This document shows, one piece after another, positions 8,941 through 16,956 of a stretch of DNA of 46,129 bases. A program made the position numbers and the translations under genes. The DNA comes from IMCC26077 sp964490435 (GTDB lineage: Bacteria > Actinomycetota > Actinomycetes > Nanopelagicales > Nanopelagicaceae), in contig CAZBCF010000007.1 in NCBI GenBank assembly GCA_964490435.1, positions 1 through 46,129 of the forward strand, given 5' to 3'. Under the pieces are notes generated by a model. That model searched no databases. It saw only the letters and a list, made by a program, of their open reading frames with translations, and was not told the origin of the DNA. The number at the start of each line of letters is the position of its first letter. Within the stretch, counting starts at the first letter, position 1.

Positions 8941-9287
8941 TGGCAACAATGAATTTGATTACTGCAATCATCAAACCGCAGAAGTTAGATGATGTGAAAG
9001 ATGCTCTGAGTGCAAAAGGTATCCACGGTATGACCGTTTCTGAGGCGAGCGGTTTTGGCCGTCAAGGTGGACATACTGAGGTCTATCGAGGGGCCGAAGT
9101 CACAGTGCGGTTCGTTCCAAAGGTGCGAGTCGAGATTCTCGTTGCTGCATCTGATGCCGCGGGCGCAATCGACGCGATTGTCAGCGCAGCAGGGACCGGT
9201 TCGATTGGCGATGGGAAGGTTTGGTCGATTCCGGTAGAGGAAGTAGTCCGGGTGCGAACCGGAGAGCGCGGTATCCCAGCGCTCTGA
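8940..9287 (+). CDS. glnB: Nitrogen regulatory protein PII (unmodifiable variant)
   Basis: A 115-residue PII signalling protein. It senses ATP/ADP and 2-oxoglutarate and normally regulates Amt. The body is canonical: ITAIIKPQKLDDVKDAL, GFGRQGGHTEVYRGAE and a C-terminal VRVRTGERG. The T-loop is altered. The residue equal to Tyr51, the uridylylation or adenylylation site, is Val54 here (RGAEVTVRF instead of RGAEY). The usual acidic residue of the VDF motif is Arg, and the lysine of the TGKIGDGK loop is Ser (TGSIGDGK). Mycobacterium and Corynebacterium have the modifying enzyme gene glnD right after glnK/glnB; here ffh follows directly. Covalent control by GlnD therefore seems lost, while ligand-dependent Amt blocking may persist. 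Confidence 0.95.
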   Translation: MATMNLITAIIKPQKLDDVKDALSAKGIHGMTVSEASGFGRQGGHTEVYRGAEVTVRFVPKVRVEILVAASDAAGAIDAIVSAAGTGSIGDGKVWSIPVEEVVRVRTGERGIPAL

Positions 9288-9313
9288 GGCCGTGCTCAGA
9301 TGTAGACGACAGT

Positions 9314-9319
9314 TAGGCT
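9314..9319 (+). promoter_or_regulatory. Leaderless-type -10 box of ffh
   Basis: TAGGCT ends six bases before the GTG start of ffh at 9326, which would put the transcription start on the start codon. There is no upstream space for a leader, although AGGGGA between them could also be read as a weak ribosome binding site. Confidence 0.55.
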
Positions 9320-9325
9320 AGGGGA

Positions 9326-10804
9326 GTGTTTGATGCACTGACCTCGCGAATGACGCGAACCCTAGCCGGACTGCGCAGCAGAGGGCGGATAAACCCCGTT
9401 GATCTCGAAGCAACGTGTGGTGAGATCCGCACCGCACTTCTCGAGGCTGATGTCGCGCTCAGCGTGGTGGATCAACTCATCTCTGAGGTGCAGCGACGTG
9501 GTTTAGAGGCGATCTCGCTTAAACAGTCAGGAATAAATCCAGCGCAACAAGTTATCACCATCATCCATGAAGAGATCATCAAAGTACTTGGCACGAATGC
9601 TCGCTCGCTAGCAGAGGCAAAGAAGCCACCTACGAAGATTATGCTCGCCGGACTGCAAGGTTCAGGTAAGACCACGTTAGCGGGCAAGCTTGCGCTCTGG
9701 CTCAAAGAGCAAGGTAATACTCCGGTCCTCGTGGCATGCGATCTAGCGCGACCCAATGCAGTGCAGCAATTACAGATAATCGGAGAGCAGATTGGCGTGC
9801 CGGTCTTCGCCCCCGAACCAGGTAATGGAGTCGGTGATCCGGTGTCGGTCGCGAAAGCTGGCGTGGTGCATGCTGAACAGAAGCTTTTCAACTACATCAT
9901 CTTTGACACCGCGGGACGCTTGGGTGTCGATGTTGAGTTGATGAAACAGGCGCGCGCGATCAAGAACGCAATAAATCCCGATGACACGCTCTTCGTAGTA
10001 GACGCGATGACCGGACAAGATGCAGTGAATACCGCAAACGCATTCGATACCGGCGTCGGTATCAATGGAGTTGTTCTGACTAAAGTTGATGGCGATGCGC
10101 GCGCTGGCGCTGCGCTATCTGTTACCTCTGTTATTGGCAAGCCAATTCTCTTTCTCTCGACAGGAGAGAAGAGCAAAGAGTTCGAACCCTTCTATCCCGA
10201 CCGAATGGCGCAGCGCATTCTGGGTATGGGCGATGTCGCAACCTTGGCCGAACAGGCTAAACAAGCACTTGATGAGAAAAGCGCAACGCGCTTAGAGGAG
10301 AAATTCATTTCCGGAGAGGAGTTCACTTTTGATGATTTCCTCGAGCAACTCCAAGCTATGAAGAAGATGGGATCGATGTCAAAGTTGCTTGGGATGCTGC
10401 CGGGTGCTCAAGGCGCACAAATGAAGAGGCAGATCGAAGCGATTGACGACACCGAAACAGATCGCGCTGCGGCAATCATCCAATCGATGACGCCGCTCGA
10501 GCGCGCCAATCCGAAGGTCATCAACGGTTCTCGTCGCCTCCGGATTGCGCGGGGCAGCGGCAACGAGGTCTCAAGCGTCAATCGCTTACTGGAGCGTTTC
10601 GCCGGCGCACAGAAAGCGATGAAGCAGATGAAAAATATGCGCCCTGGTTCAGGCGGTGCGCTACCACCTGGGATGGCGGGGATGGCGGGAATGGCGGGAA
10701 TGCCAGGGGTCAGCGGCGGACCAAGCGCCCGGCCACCCCAGCGTTCGCCGAAGAAGTCCCGTTCTGGCAACCCAGCCAAACGTGCCGAACAGGAGCGCGG
10801 ATAG
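9326..10804 (+). CDS. ffh: Signal recognition particle protein Ffh
   Basis: A 492-residue SRP54 GTPase that binds signal sequences at the ribosome with 4.5S RNA and delivers them to FtsY. The NG domain has GLQGSGKTT (G1, about residue 112), DLARPNAVQQL, DTAGRLGVD (G3) and TKVDGDARAG (G4). The methionine-rich M domain from about residue 330 has FDDFLEQLQAMKKMGSMSKLLGMLPG and the RNA-binding RRLRIARGSG. The tail adds four GMAGM-like repeats and a basic end (RSPKKSRSG), longer than in E. coli, as is common in actinobacteria. The start is a GTG with a leaderless-type promoter. No 4.5S RNA gene is visible here. Confidence 0.97.
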   Translation: MFDALTSRMTRTLAGLRSRGRINPVDLEATCGEIRTALLEADVALSVVDQLISEVQRRGLEAISLKQSGINPAQQVITIIHEEIIKVLGTNARSLAEAKKPPTKIMLAGLQGSGKTTLAGKLALWLKEQGNTPVLVACDLARPNAVQQLQIIGEQIGVPVFAPEPGNGVGDPVSVAKAGVVHAEQKLFNYIIFDTAGRLGVDVELMKQARAIKNAINPDDTLFVVDAMTGQDAVNTANAFDTGVGINGVVLTKVDGDARAGAALSVTSVIGKPILFLSTGEKSKEFEPFYPDRMAQRILGMGDVATLAEQAKQALDEKSATRLEEKFISGEEFTFDDFLEQLQAMKKMGSMSKLLGMLPGAQGAQMKRQIEAIDDTETDRAAAIIQSMTPLERANPKVINGSRRLRIARGSGNEVSSVNRLLERFAGAQKAMKQMKNMRPGSGGALPPGMAGMAGMAGMPGVSGGPSARPPQRSPKKSRSGNPAKRAEQERG

Positions 10805-10810
10805 AGGCTG

Positions 10811-10852
10811 CTTGCTAGCCCCGTTTTGGCGGTTAGCCCGGCTGCTGGCAAG
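10811..10852 (+). other. Imperfect hairpin between ffh and rpsP
   Basis: CTTGC (10811-10815) pairs with GCAAG (10848-10852), and AGCC (10817-10820) pairs with GGCT (10840-10843). No run of T follows, so this is not a classical intrinsic terminator. It may be a weak terminator or part of an rpsP leader. Nothing else was found in the 143-base gap. Confidence 0.3.
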
Positions 10853-10947
10853 ATTAGAGGCCTTGAGAACGGGCCCTCTCTCCCGTGCTCATCACACCTC
10901 GAGGCAGTTGCCCACTTCCTCACTACATAACAGAACTTGGAGAGTTT

Positions 10948-11481
10948 GTGGCTGCAAAAATTCGTTTGGCTCGTATGGGAAAGATTCGTACCCCGCATTT
11001 TCGTATCGTCGTAGCAGATTCGCGTTCTGCTCGAAACAGTAAGGCGATCGAGGAGATTGGCCGGTACTCACCTGCGCAAGAGCCCTCTTTGATCATCGTC
11101 AACTCCGAGCGTGCTCTCTACTGGATGGGCGTGGGCGCAACACCGACACCAGCAGTCGAAGCGCTATTGAAAATCACCGGTGATTGGCAGAAGTTCTACG
11201 ACCTACCAGGCAAAGAGGGCACACTCAAAGTGGCCCCACCGCGACCTGATCGTCGGGCTGCATTTGAAGCCGCTGCAAAAGATGCGATGAACGAACCAAA
11301 AGATGGCGCAACCACGTTAAAGAAGCGTGCAGCCGAGAAACTTGCGGCGAAGAGCGCACCAAAGGTTGAAGAGTCCGAGGCTCCATCACAGACTCCAGAG
11401 GCGCCTGCTGCCGTTGCCGAAGAGGCACCTGCAACGCCAACAGAAGAGAGCGCACCTGAAAGCGCTCCAGCAAGCGAGTAA
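10948..11481 (+). CDS. rpsP: Ribosomal protein S16 with long acidic tail
   Basis: A 177-residue small-subunit protein. The start is the GTG at 10948, which gives the canonical VAAKIRLARMGKIRTPHFRI and follows GGAGAG at a good distance; a longer in-frame start at 10885 adds residues not found in S16. The conserved core ends near residue 85 (KFYDLPG...GTLKVAPPRPDR). The rest is a low-complexity extension: first Lys/Ala rich, then about 45 residues of Glu, Ala, Pro, Ser and Thr. Actinobacterial S16 is often extended, but this tail is long. It heads the rpsP-khpA-rimM-trmD operon, with the next gene only 2 bases away. Confidence 0.96.
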   Translation: MAAKIRLARMGKIRTPHFRIVVADSRSARNSKAIEEIGRYSPAQEPSLIIVNSERALYWMGVGATPTPAVEALLKITGDWQKFYDLPGKEGTLKVAPPRPDRRAAFEAAAKDAMNEPKDGATTLKKRAAEKLAAKSAPKVEESEAPSQTPEAPAAVAEEAPATPTEESAPESAPASE

Positions 11482-11483
11482 CA

Positions 11484-11717
11484 ATGATCGATGAGGCGTT
11501 AGAACATCTCATCAAGGGAATTGTTGATCATCCTTCTGATGTGGTGGTGAGCGAGAAGAACAGTCGTCGCGGTCTGACCTATGAAGTTCGCGTGCACCCG
11601 GAAGATATTGGCAAGGTCATCGGACGTGCCGGACGAACTGCTAAAGCCTTGCGCACCGTCGCAAGCGCGCTCGCCCGTCGTCCTATTCGAGTAGACCTGC
11701 TCGAAGCTGACGAATAA
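11484..11717 (+). CDS. khpA: KH-domain RNA-binding protein KhpA
   Basis: A 77-residue single KH-domain protein. The GXXG loop is in IGKVIGRAGRTAKALRT (about residues 43-59). KhpA proteins (YlqC family) bind RNA, often with KhpB, and are found between rpsP and rimM in Gram-positive bacteria, exactly as here. It lies two bases after rpsP and two bases before rimM. Its length is typical. Confidence 0.94.
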   Translation: MIDEALEHLIKGIVDHPSDVVVSEKNSRRGLTYEVRVHPEDIGKVIGRAGRTAKALRTVASALARRPIRVDLLEADE

Positions 11718-11719
11718 CG

Positions 11720-12238
11720 ATGCTCCTGACCGTCGGCCGAATTGGTCGCGTTCATGGCATTCATGGCGAGGTCACCGTTGAAGTACTGACGGATGCACCG
11801 GAAGAACGTTTTCATGTTGGTGCGGTTCTCAGTACCGAACCTCTGCGAAAAGAGCCGCTCCAGGTGGCATCCGTGCGTTGGCACAACTCGACGCTTTTGT
11901 TGAGTTTTGAAGGGTATTCGGATCGAAACGCCGGAGAAAGTCTGCGAAATCTCCAACTACTCGCCGAAGTTGACCTGGCTGACGTAGATACCGATGAATA
12001 TCACATCCAACAGTTGCTTGGCCTTAAGGTCTTTCACATCTCCGATGAGACATTTACCCAGGAGGTAGGTGAGATCACAGGAGTGCGAAAAGGGTCTGCG
12101 CAGGACCTCCTTGAAGTCACCAAACCTGATGGCAAAGATTTTCTGATTCCTTTCGTGAAGGCGCTTGTGCCGTCCGTCGATATCTCATCCGGACGCGTGG
12201 TCATCGATCCACCAGGAGGGTTGATTGATGAAGATTGA
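11720..12238 (+). CDS. rimM: 16S rRNA processing protein RimM
   Basis: A 172-residue ribosome maturation factor that helps assemble the 30S head around S19. The N-terminal RimM domain starts LTVGRIGRVHGIHGEVTVEVLTD. The C-terminal PRC-barrel includes LLGLKVFHI, GEITGVRKGSAQDLLEV and LIPFVKALVPSVD. It overlaps trmD by 11 bases. The order rpsP-khpA-rimM-trmD-rplS is the standard operon. Confidence 0.95.
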   Translation: MLLTVGRIGRVHGIHGEVTVEVLTDAPEERFHVGAVLSTEPLRKEPLQVASVRWHNSTLLLSFEGYSDRNAGESLRNLQLLAEVDLADVDTDEYHIQQLLGLKVFHISDETFTQEVGEITGVRKGSAQDLLEVTKPDGKDFLIPFVKALVPSVDISSGRVVIDPPGGLIDED

Positions 12239-12935
12239 CATCGTCACCATTTTTCCTGAGTACTTCACTCCACTCTCGCTCTCACTACTGGGTAAAGCAC
12301 AAGATGATGGCTTGCTCACTATCGCAACGCACGACCTGCGCGACCACGCGCCGGGTGTGCATAGGAGCGTTGATGACACCCCTTATGGCGGTGGAGCAGG
12401 CATGGTGATGATGGCTGAACCCATCGCGCAGGCAATCGATCCACTGGTGCAATCTCATCCCGAATTAGTCTTGATCATCCCAACACCTTCGGGCAAGCGA
12501 TTCACTCAAGAGAAAGCCGTGGAATTATCACGGGCGGAGCACTTGCTCTTTCTCTGCGGACGTTATGAGGGAATCGATGCACGCGTGCCTGACTATTACC
12601 GCGATGTGGTGCAGATTAGAGTCGAAGAACTTTCTCTAGGTGATTATGTTCTTGCTGGGGGAGAGGTCGCCTCACTTGCCATGATTGAAGCAATCACCCG
12701 TCTTATTCCAGGGGTCTTAGGAAATCCAGATTCATTAATAGAAGAGTCGCATGTGCTCCGCGATCCCACGTCGCCCCAAGGTGACGGCGTTGCTCTCGTG
12801 GAGTACCCGAATTACACCAAGCCGCCGCAGTGGCGCGGGCTAGAAGTGCCTGAAATCCTTACCTCGGGTAATCATGGCGCCATCGCACGCTGGCGACTGG
12901 AGCAGGCAAGGGCGCGCGCCCAGAGGCTCACATAA
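12228..12935 (+). CDS. trmD: tRNA (guanine-N1)-methyltransferase TrmD
   Basis: A 235-residue SPOUT-class methyltransferase that makes m1G37 in tRNAs reading CNN codons, using SAM. It prevents frameshifting. The start is ATG 12228, giving MKIDIVTIFPEYF; an in-frame TTG three bases earlier is less likely because AGGAGG (12214-12219) sits 8 bases from the ATG. Motifs are LCGRYEGIDARV and SLGDYVLAGGEVA, which form the trefoil-knot SAM site, followed by LIPGVLGN and the end RWRLEQA. Length is normal. Confidence 0.97.
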   Translation: MKIDIVTIFPEYFTPLSLSLLGKAQDDGLLTIATHDLRDHAPGVHRSVDDTPYGGGAGMVMMAEPIAQAIDPLVQSHPELVLIIPTPSGKRFTQEKAVELSRAEHLLFLCGRYEGIDARVPDYYRDVVQIRVEELSLGDYVLAGGEVASLAMIEAITRLIPGVLGNPDSLIEESHVLRDPTSPQGDGVALVEYPNYTKPPQWRGLEVPEILTSGNHGAIARWRLEQARARAQRLT

Positions 12936-13098
12936 GTCGACGGTTCGTCTCGATTTTGAGTAATTCTGCGCTCTGCGGCAGACTAGGAGGCCTTGGCGAG
13001 AGATGCGCCCCGCCGCAGGGGAGCGAGTTTCTAATCGCCGAGTGGTCCTAACTGAAGTAACCGACCTGCGGCGATTACTTAGAGATAACGAGATAGTA

Positions 13099-13632
13099 AT
13101 GAATACTTTGGACGCACTTGATGCGGCAACCCTTCGCCGCGACCTACCCTCCTTCCGCCCCGGCGATGAATTGAAGATTCACGTCCGCGTTATTGAAGGA
13201 AACAAATCCCGTATTCAGGTCTTTCAAGGCTTGGTCATCCGACGTCGCGGAAGTGGCGTTCGCGAGAGCTTCACCATTCGTAAGATTTCATACGGCGTAG
13301 GTGTCGAGCGAACCTTTCCGGTACATACCCCTGTCATCGAGAAGATTGAAGTCGTCCGTCGCGGAGATGTTCGCCGCGCTAAGTTGTATTACCTCCGCGA
13401 GCTTCGCGGCAAGGCCTCCAAGATTCGCGAGCGCCGTGGTGGAAACTTCGGACCGAGTGAGACCTTGGTCTTTGAGACAGGCGAAGCGCAAGAGGTCACC
13501 GAGGAAGTGTTAGCACCGGTAGAGGTCGCAGAAGCACCTGAGCACACTGAACACACTGAGCCCGTTGGAGTTGCTGAGGGTGCCGCGGGTGCTGAGTCAA
13601 GTGAGGTAACTGAGAAAGAGAAAAGCGAGTAG
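13099..13632 (+). CDS. rplS: Ribosomal protein L19 with acidic tail
   Basis: A 177-residue large-subunit protein. The core runs from about residue 10 to 115: FRPGDELKIHVRVIEGNKSR, QVFQGLVIRRRGSGVRESFT, then VERTFPVHTPVIEKIEV and AKLYYLRELRGKASKIRERR. ATG 13099 is preferred to an in-frame start at 13003, which adds 32 residues with no L19 similarity. After the core come about 60 residues of Glu, Val, Ala and Thr, including a short EHTEHTE repeat. This acidic extension is not part of classical L19 and parallels the one on S16. It overlaps the lepB start by one base. Confidence 0.95.
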   Translation: MNTLDALDAATLRRDLPSFRPGDELKIHVRVIEGNKSRIQVFQGLVIRRRGSGVRESFTIRKISYGVGVERTFPVHTPVIEKIEVVRRGDVRRAKLYYLRELRGKASKIRERRGGNFGPSETLVFETGEAQEVTEEVLAPVEVAEAPEHTEHTEPVGVAEGAAGAESSEVTEKEKSE

Positions 13633-14306
13633 TGAAACTTCCGCGGAAGGGCTCGCTCCTTCGCGAAATACCGATTCTGGTAGTTGTCTCGCTCTTCATC
13701 TCTATCATCATCAAAGCATTCCTCATTCAAGCCTTCTACATCCCTTCAGGATCAATGCAGACCACGCTTGAAATCAATGATCGAGTGATCGTCAACAAAC
13801 TTGGCAACTTCTTCAGCGATGTCAAACGTGGTGATGTGGTCGTCTTTCGCGATCCTGGCGGTTGGTTACCTGCGGCATATGAGGAGAAGCGCTCTGCACC
13901 GTTACAAGCGATTCGCAATGGTCTTGTCTTCGTGGGACTTGCTCCAGACCCAGCGAAGCAACATCTCATTAAGCGGGTGATTGGCGTTGGTGGCGATCGA
14001 ATCGTCTGCTGCGATAAGTCTGGGGCGTTGGTCATCAACGGAAAACCAGTGAAAGAGGATTATCTCTATAAAGGTAATAAGCCCAGCGAGATGACCTTTG
14101 ATGTCACCGTTCCAAAGGGGTACATCTGGGCGATGGGTGATCATCGCGCGGCGAGTGAAGACTCGCGATATCACCAGGAAGATGCAACCAAGGGAATGGT
14201 TCCCTTAAATAAGGTTGTCGGGAGAGCATTCTTGATCATTTGGCCGGTCCGCCATTTGACTTTGTTGCCTCGACCAGAAGCGTTGACCGCAATACCTGTG
14301 CGATGA
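13632..14306 (+). CDS. lepB: Signal peptidase I
   Basis: A 224-residue type I signal peptidase. It is anchored by one N-terminal helix (about residues 13-35, VVVSLFISIIIKAFLIQAF) with the catalytic domain outside. Box B has the catalytic serine at residue 41 (YIPSGSMQTTL), box D holds the lysine (LIKRVIGVGGDRI), and box E is GDHRAASEDSR. It removes signal peptides from Sec and Tat substrates; the giant exported protein at the end of this window is a likely client. The GTG start overlaps the rplS stop by one base and the stop overlaps rnhB by 4 bases. Confidence 0.96.
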   Translation: MKLPRKGSLLREIPILVVVSLFISIIIKAFLIQAFYIPSGSMQTTLEINDRVIVNKLGNFFSDVKRGDVVVFRDPGGWLPAAYEEKRSAPLQAIRNGLVFVGLAPDPAKQHLIKRVIGVGGDRIVCCDKSGALVINGKPVKEDYLYKGNKPSEMTFDVTVPKGYIWAMGDHRAASEDSRYHQEDATKGMVPLNKVVGRAFLIIWPVRHLTLLPRPEALTAIPVR

Positions 14307-14914
14307 ATCCCGAGGCAGCGCTCCGCTCTGCAGGTTTTGAAGTGATTGCAGGGGTTGATGAGGCTGGTCGAGGCGCTTATGCCGGGCCTATTGTCATTGC
14401 AGCAGTGATTCTTGATCCAGCGCGACCACTTGATGTTGTGGGGGATTCAAAGGAGTTCTCGTCCAGCGAGCGCGAGATCATCGCGGCTCAAATAAAAGAA
14501 CGGGCTCGCGCCTTTTCTATCATTTCGATAGCAGCCGAGGAGATCGATCGTGATGGTTTGCAACCGTCGAATATCGGGGGCATGCGTCGAGCAGTTATGG
14601 CACTTGATATCGATCCTGATTACATCATCACAGATGGTTATCAGGTCGAGGGGCTTGAAACCCCCTCAATCGCGATCTGGCGAGGCGACAAGATAAGCCC
14701 ATCGGTGGGTGCCGCCTCGATTCTCGCGAAGAATTTCCGAGACCAGGTGATGATCGACTGGGATAAGAAATATCCTGACTACGGATTTGCCGAGCATAAA
14801 GGCTATGGAACCGCCGCTCACCAAGCGGCGTTAGAAAAATATGGCATCTCACCGATTCACAGACGTTCCTTCGCACCGATTGCCAAACTCGCGAAGGTGA
14901 CCAAACTCGGGTAG
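14303..14914 (+). CDS. rnhB: Ribonuclease HII
   Basis: A 203-residue enzyme that cleaves the RNA strand of RNA-DNA hybrids and single embedded ribonucleotides. ATG 14303 overlaps the lepB stop (ATGA) and gives the normal N-terminus; an in-frame start at 14240 lies inside lepB. The active site has VDEAGRGAYAGPIV with the DE pair, GDSKEFSSSER, and ITDGYQVEG with a further aspartate. The C-terminal SVGAASILAKNFRDQ and YPDYGFAEHKGYGTAAH are typical. The order rplS-lepB-rnhB-yraN-yifB-dprA is conserved in actinobacteria. Confidence 0.96.
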   Translation: MNPEAALRSAGFEVIAGVDEAGRGAYAGPIVIAAVILDPARPLDVVGDSKEFSSSEREIIAAQIKERARAFSIISIAAEEIDRDGLQPSNIGGMRRAVMALDIDPDYIITDGYQVEGLETPSIAIWRGDKISPSVGAASILAKNFRDQVMIDWDKKYPDYGFAEHKGYGTAAHQAALEKYGISPIHRRSFAPIAKLAKVTKLG

Positions 14915-14959
14915 CACGCTCGCTTTTTCTATGTGTGTCGTGCGCCTTGAGACATCGCT

Positions 14960-14985
14960 ATTCACATGTACCTGTGAATTTCACA
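14960..14985. repeat. Interlocking palindromes upstream of yraN
   Basis: ATTCACA (14960-14966), six bases, TGTGAAT (14973-14979) form a 7-bp inverted repeat. The second arm pairs alternatively with TTCACA (14980-14985) around a single T. Two mutually exclusive palindromes share the middle arm. It is about 40 bases upstream of the yraN -10 box, so an operator for a repressor or CRP-like protein is possible. A transcript hairpin is another reading, but no T-run follows. The remainder of the 123-base gap shows only the promoter. Confidence 0.45.
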
Positions 14986-15025
14986 GTGATTACCAGGATA
15001 AATTCAATACGTCACCGACGCTCTC

Positions 15026-15031
15026 TAGCTT
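15026..15031 (+). promoter_or_regulatory. Leaderless-type -10 box of yraN
   Basis: TAGCTT ends six bases before the yraN ATG at 15038, with TTCAAT 17 bases upstream as a possible weak -35. No Shine-Dalgarno fits in between. Confidence 0.6.
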
Positions 15032-15037
15032 TCTCGC

Positions 15038-15436
15038 ATGCGTTCTGACGAAGACAATGTAGACAATGAAGACAATATTGCTCATGCACCACATCTATTG
15101 GGCAGGCGAGGCGAGGATGAAGCGGTCCGTTACCTAGATTCCTGCGGATATTCGATTCTTGAGCGGAATTGGCGAGGTTCACTCGGTGAACTCGATGTCA
15201 TTGCGCTCTCATCAAGGGGTGAAATCGTCTTCATCGAAGTGAAGACGCGAAGTTCTTTACGCTTCGGTGACCCATTCGAAGCTATCACTCCAGAGAAATA
15301 TCGGAGAGTCTTCCAACTCAGCCGAGAGTGGATCGCGCTCCATCAGCCGAGAGCGCCTTGGCGAATCGATGCAATACTCCTTCTCAGACGTGGTGAGCGA
15401 TTTGAATTGGTCCATCACAAGGGGTTGATTGCCTGA
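15038..15436 (+). CDS. yraN: YraN family putative endonuclease (UPF0102)
   Basis: A 132-residue UPF0102/YraN protein with a restriction-endonuclease-like fold. The core motif is GRRGEDEAVRYL, ILERNWRGSLGELDVIA and IVFIEVKTRSS, carrying the D-ExK catalytic set. The first 20 residues are acidic and Asn-rich and outside the family. The biological role is unsettled, but it lies with yifB and dprA in most bacteria and is thought to act on DNA. The stop overlaps the yifB start by one base, so the four genes yraN-yifB-dprA-era look like one operon. Confidence 0.92.
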   Translation: MRSDEDNVDNEDNIAHAPHLLGRRGEDEAVRYLDSCGYSILERNWRGSLGELDVIALSSRGEIVFIEVKTRSSLRFGDPFEAITPEKYRRVFQLSREWIALHQPRAPWRIDAILLLRRGERFELVHHKGLIA

Positions 15437-16956
15437 TGCTTGCAATCACCCAGGCAATCTCATTGGTCGGGTTGACTGGCCATCTCATCGATGTCGAAGC
15501 CGATATCGGTAATGGCGTCCCAGCCTTCACTCTTCTTGGACTGCCCGATGCAGCGCTCTCGGAAGCGCGCGATCGAGTCCGATCTGCAATCATCAATTCT
15601 GGTGCGACTTGGCCCAATAAGCGGATTACATTGGCGCTCTCACCGGCTGCACTTCCCAAACGAGGTTCGGCATTCGACTGCGCAATCGCCATTGCGCTTT
15701 TGGCTGCCGCTGAAGAGTTGCCAGTAGAACGCTTCGCAACAGCGGTGATACTCGGCGAGTTAACGCTGGAAGGTCGAATCAAATCAGTTCCCGGAATACT
15801 CCCAGCGCTTCGAGCAGCAGCGCGCCATGGCATCACTCGGGCAATAATTCCCACTGAGAACGCTCAAGAGGGAGCACTCGTAACCGGAATTGAAATAATC
15901 CACTTCACGCATCTGCACGAATTGATTTCGTGGTGCAGAGGAAATGAATATCTGGCACCACCGCTCATTGCGCACGAATCAGTCGGCTCGCATCAGAGCG
16001 CACTTGATTTCTCAGATATCGCCGGTCAAGAGAGCGCAAAAGAAGCGATGGAGATTGGCGCAGTAGGTGGACATCACATTGCAATGGTCGGGCCACCCGG
16101 AGTGGGTAAGAGCATGTTGGCAGAGCGAATCCCGAGCATCCTTCCCTCTCTTTCAGAGGTCGATTCACTTGAGGTCACATCCCTTCATTCGATTGCCGGA
16201 AAAATCTCGCCAAACAATTGTGCGCCGCTCATCACCTCTGCGCCGTTTGTCGCTCCACATCACACTATTAGTCGAGCCGGACTTATCGGGGGCGGTTCTG
16301 CGGTGATTTCACCCGGTGCTTGTTCTCTTGCCCATCGAGGAATCCTCTTCCTCGATGAAGCGCCTGAGGTTTCTCGCCCAGTAATCGAATCGCTGCGCGA
16401 GCCGATGGAATCTGGTGAAGTCACTGTGACTCGACTCGGCAGAAGTGCGACCTTTCCCGCTCGCTTCACTTTGGTTCTTGCGGCTAATCCCTGTCCATGT
16501 GGTTGGTCTATCGGCAAGGCGAAGCGTTGCACCTGCTCGGCGCTAGCCAGCCGCCGTTATCGGGAACGACTCTCAGGTCCAATTCTTGATCGCATAGATC
16601 TGCGCATCGAACTTGAACCACTCTCGCAGGCCGACCTCTTACGTACTGGTGAGGGGAGTCGAGAGATCGCCGCTCGGGTGACGCAGGCACGCGCGCGAGC
16701 AGCGTTGCGATTCAAAGATGTGCCATGGTCAATCAACTCCGAGATACCAGCAGCGGCGTTGCGTAGTGATTTTGCTCCAGATCGAAAAGCGTTGGCGTTG
16801 CTCTATCAAGCCCTAGACGACGAGGAGATCACCGTTCGTGGTTTACATCGCATTCAACGGGTGGCCTGGAGTATCGCAGACCTCCGTGGTGAACCGACTC
16901 CAACGCAGTCAAGTATCAATCGAGCGCTCGCGTTGCATTTGCGGGATAAGTTATGA
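15436..16956 (+). CDS. yifB: Mg-chelatase-like ATPase YifB/ComM
   Basis: A 506-residue YifB/ComM family AAA+ ATPase. The N-terminal Lon-protease-like domain covers about residues 1-180. The magnesium-chelatase-type AAA+ domain has Walker A GPPGVGKSMLAERIPSILP (about residues 219-237), Walker B ILFLDEAPE and the signature ANPCPCGWSIGKAKRCTC. In competent bacteria ComM is a branch-migration helicase that promotes integration of incoming DNA. The neighbouring dprA supports a role in recombination of taken-up DNA. Overlaps: 1 base with yraN and 4 bases with dprA. Confidence 0.95.
   Translation: MLAITQAISLVGLTGHLIDVEADIGNGVPAFTLLGLPDAALSEARDRVRSAIINSGATWPNKRITLALSPAALPKRGSAFDCAIAIALLAAAEELPVERFATAVILGELTLEGRIKSVPGILPALRAAARHGITRAIIPTENAQEGALVTGIEIIHFTHLHELISWCRGNEYLAPPLIAHESVGSHQSALDFSDIAGQESAKEAMEIGAVGGHHIAMVGPPGVGKSMLAERIPSILPSLSEVDSLEVTSLHSIAGKISPNNCAPLITSAPFVAPHHTISRAGLIGGGSAVISPGACSLAHRGILFLDEAPEVSRPVIESLREPMESGEVTVTRLGRSATFPARFTLVLAANPCPCGWSIGKAKRCTCSALASRRYRERLSGPILDRIDLRIELEPLSQADLLRTGEGSREIAARVTQARARAALRFKDVPWSINSEIPAAALRSDFAPDRKALALLYQALDDEEITVRGLHRIQRVAWSIADLRGEPTPTQSSINRALALHLRDKL

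Noticed and set aside
10811..10852. Intrinsic terminator after ffh
   Set aside because: The hairpin is imperfect and is not followed by a T-run; listed only as a weak structure.
13003..13098. N-terminal extension of L19
   Set aside because: The in-frame residues are unlike L19 and the segment contains GC-rich hairpin sequence of a leader; ATG 13099 was chosen.
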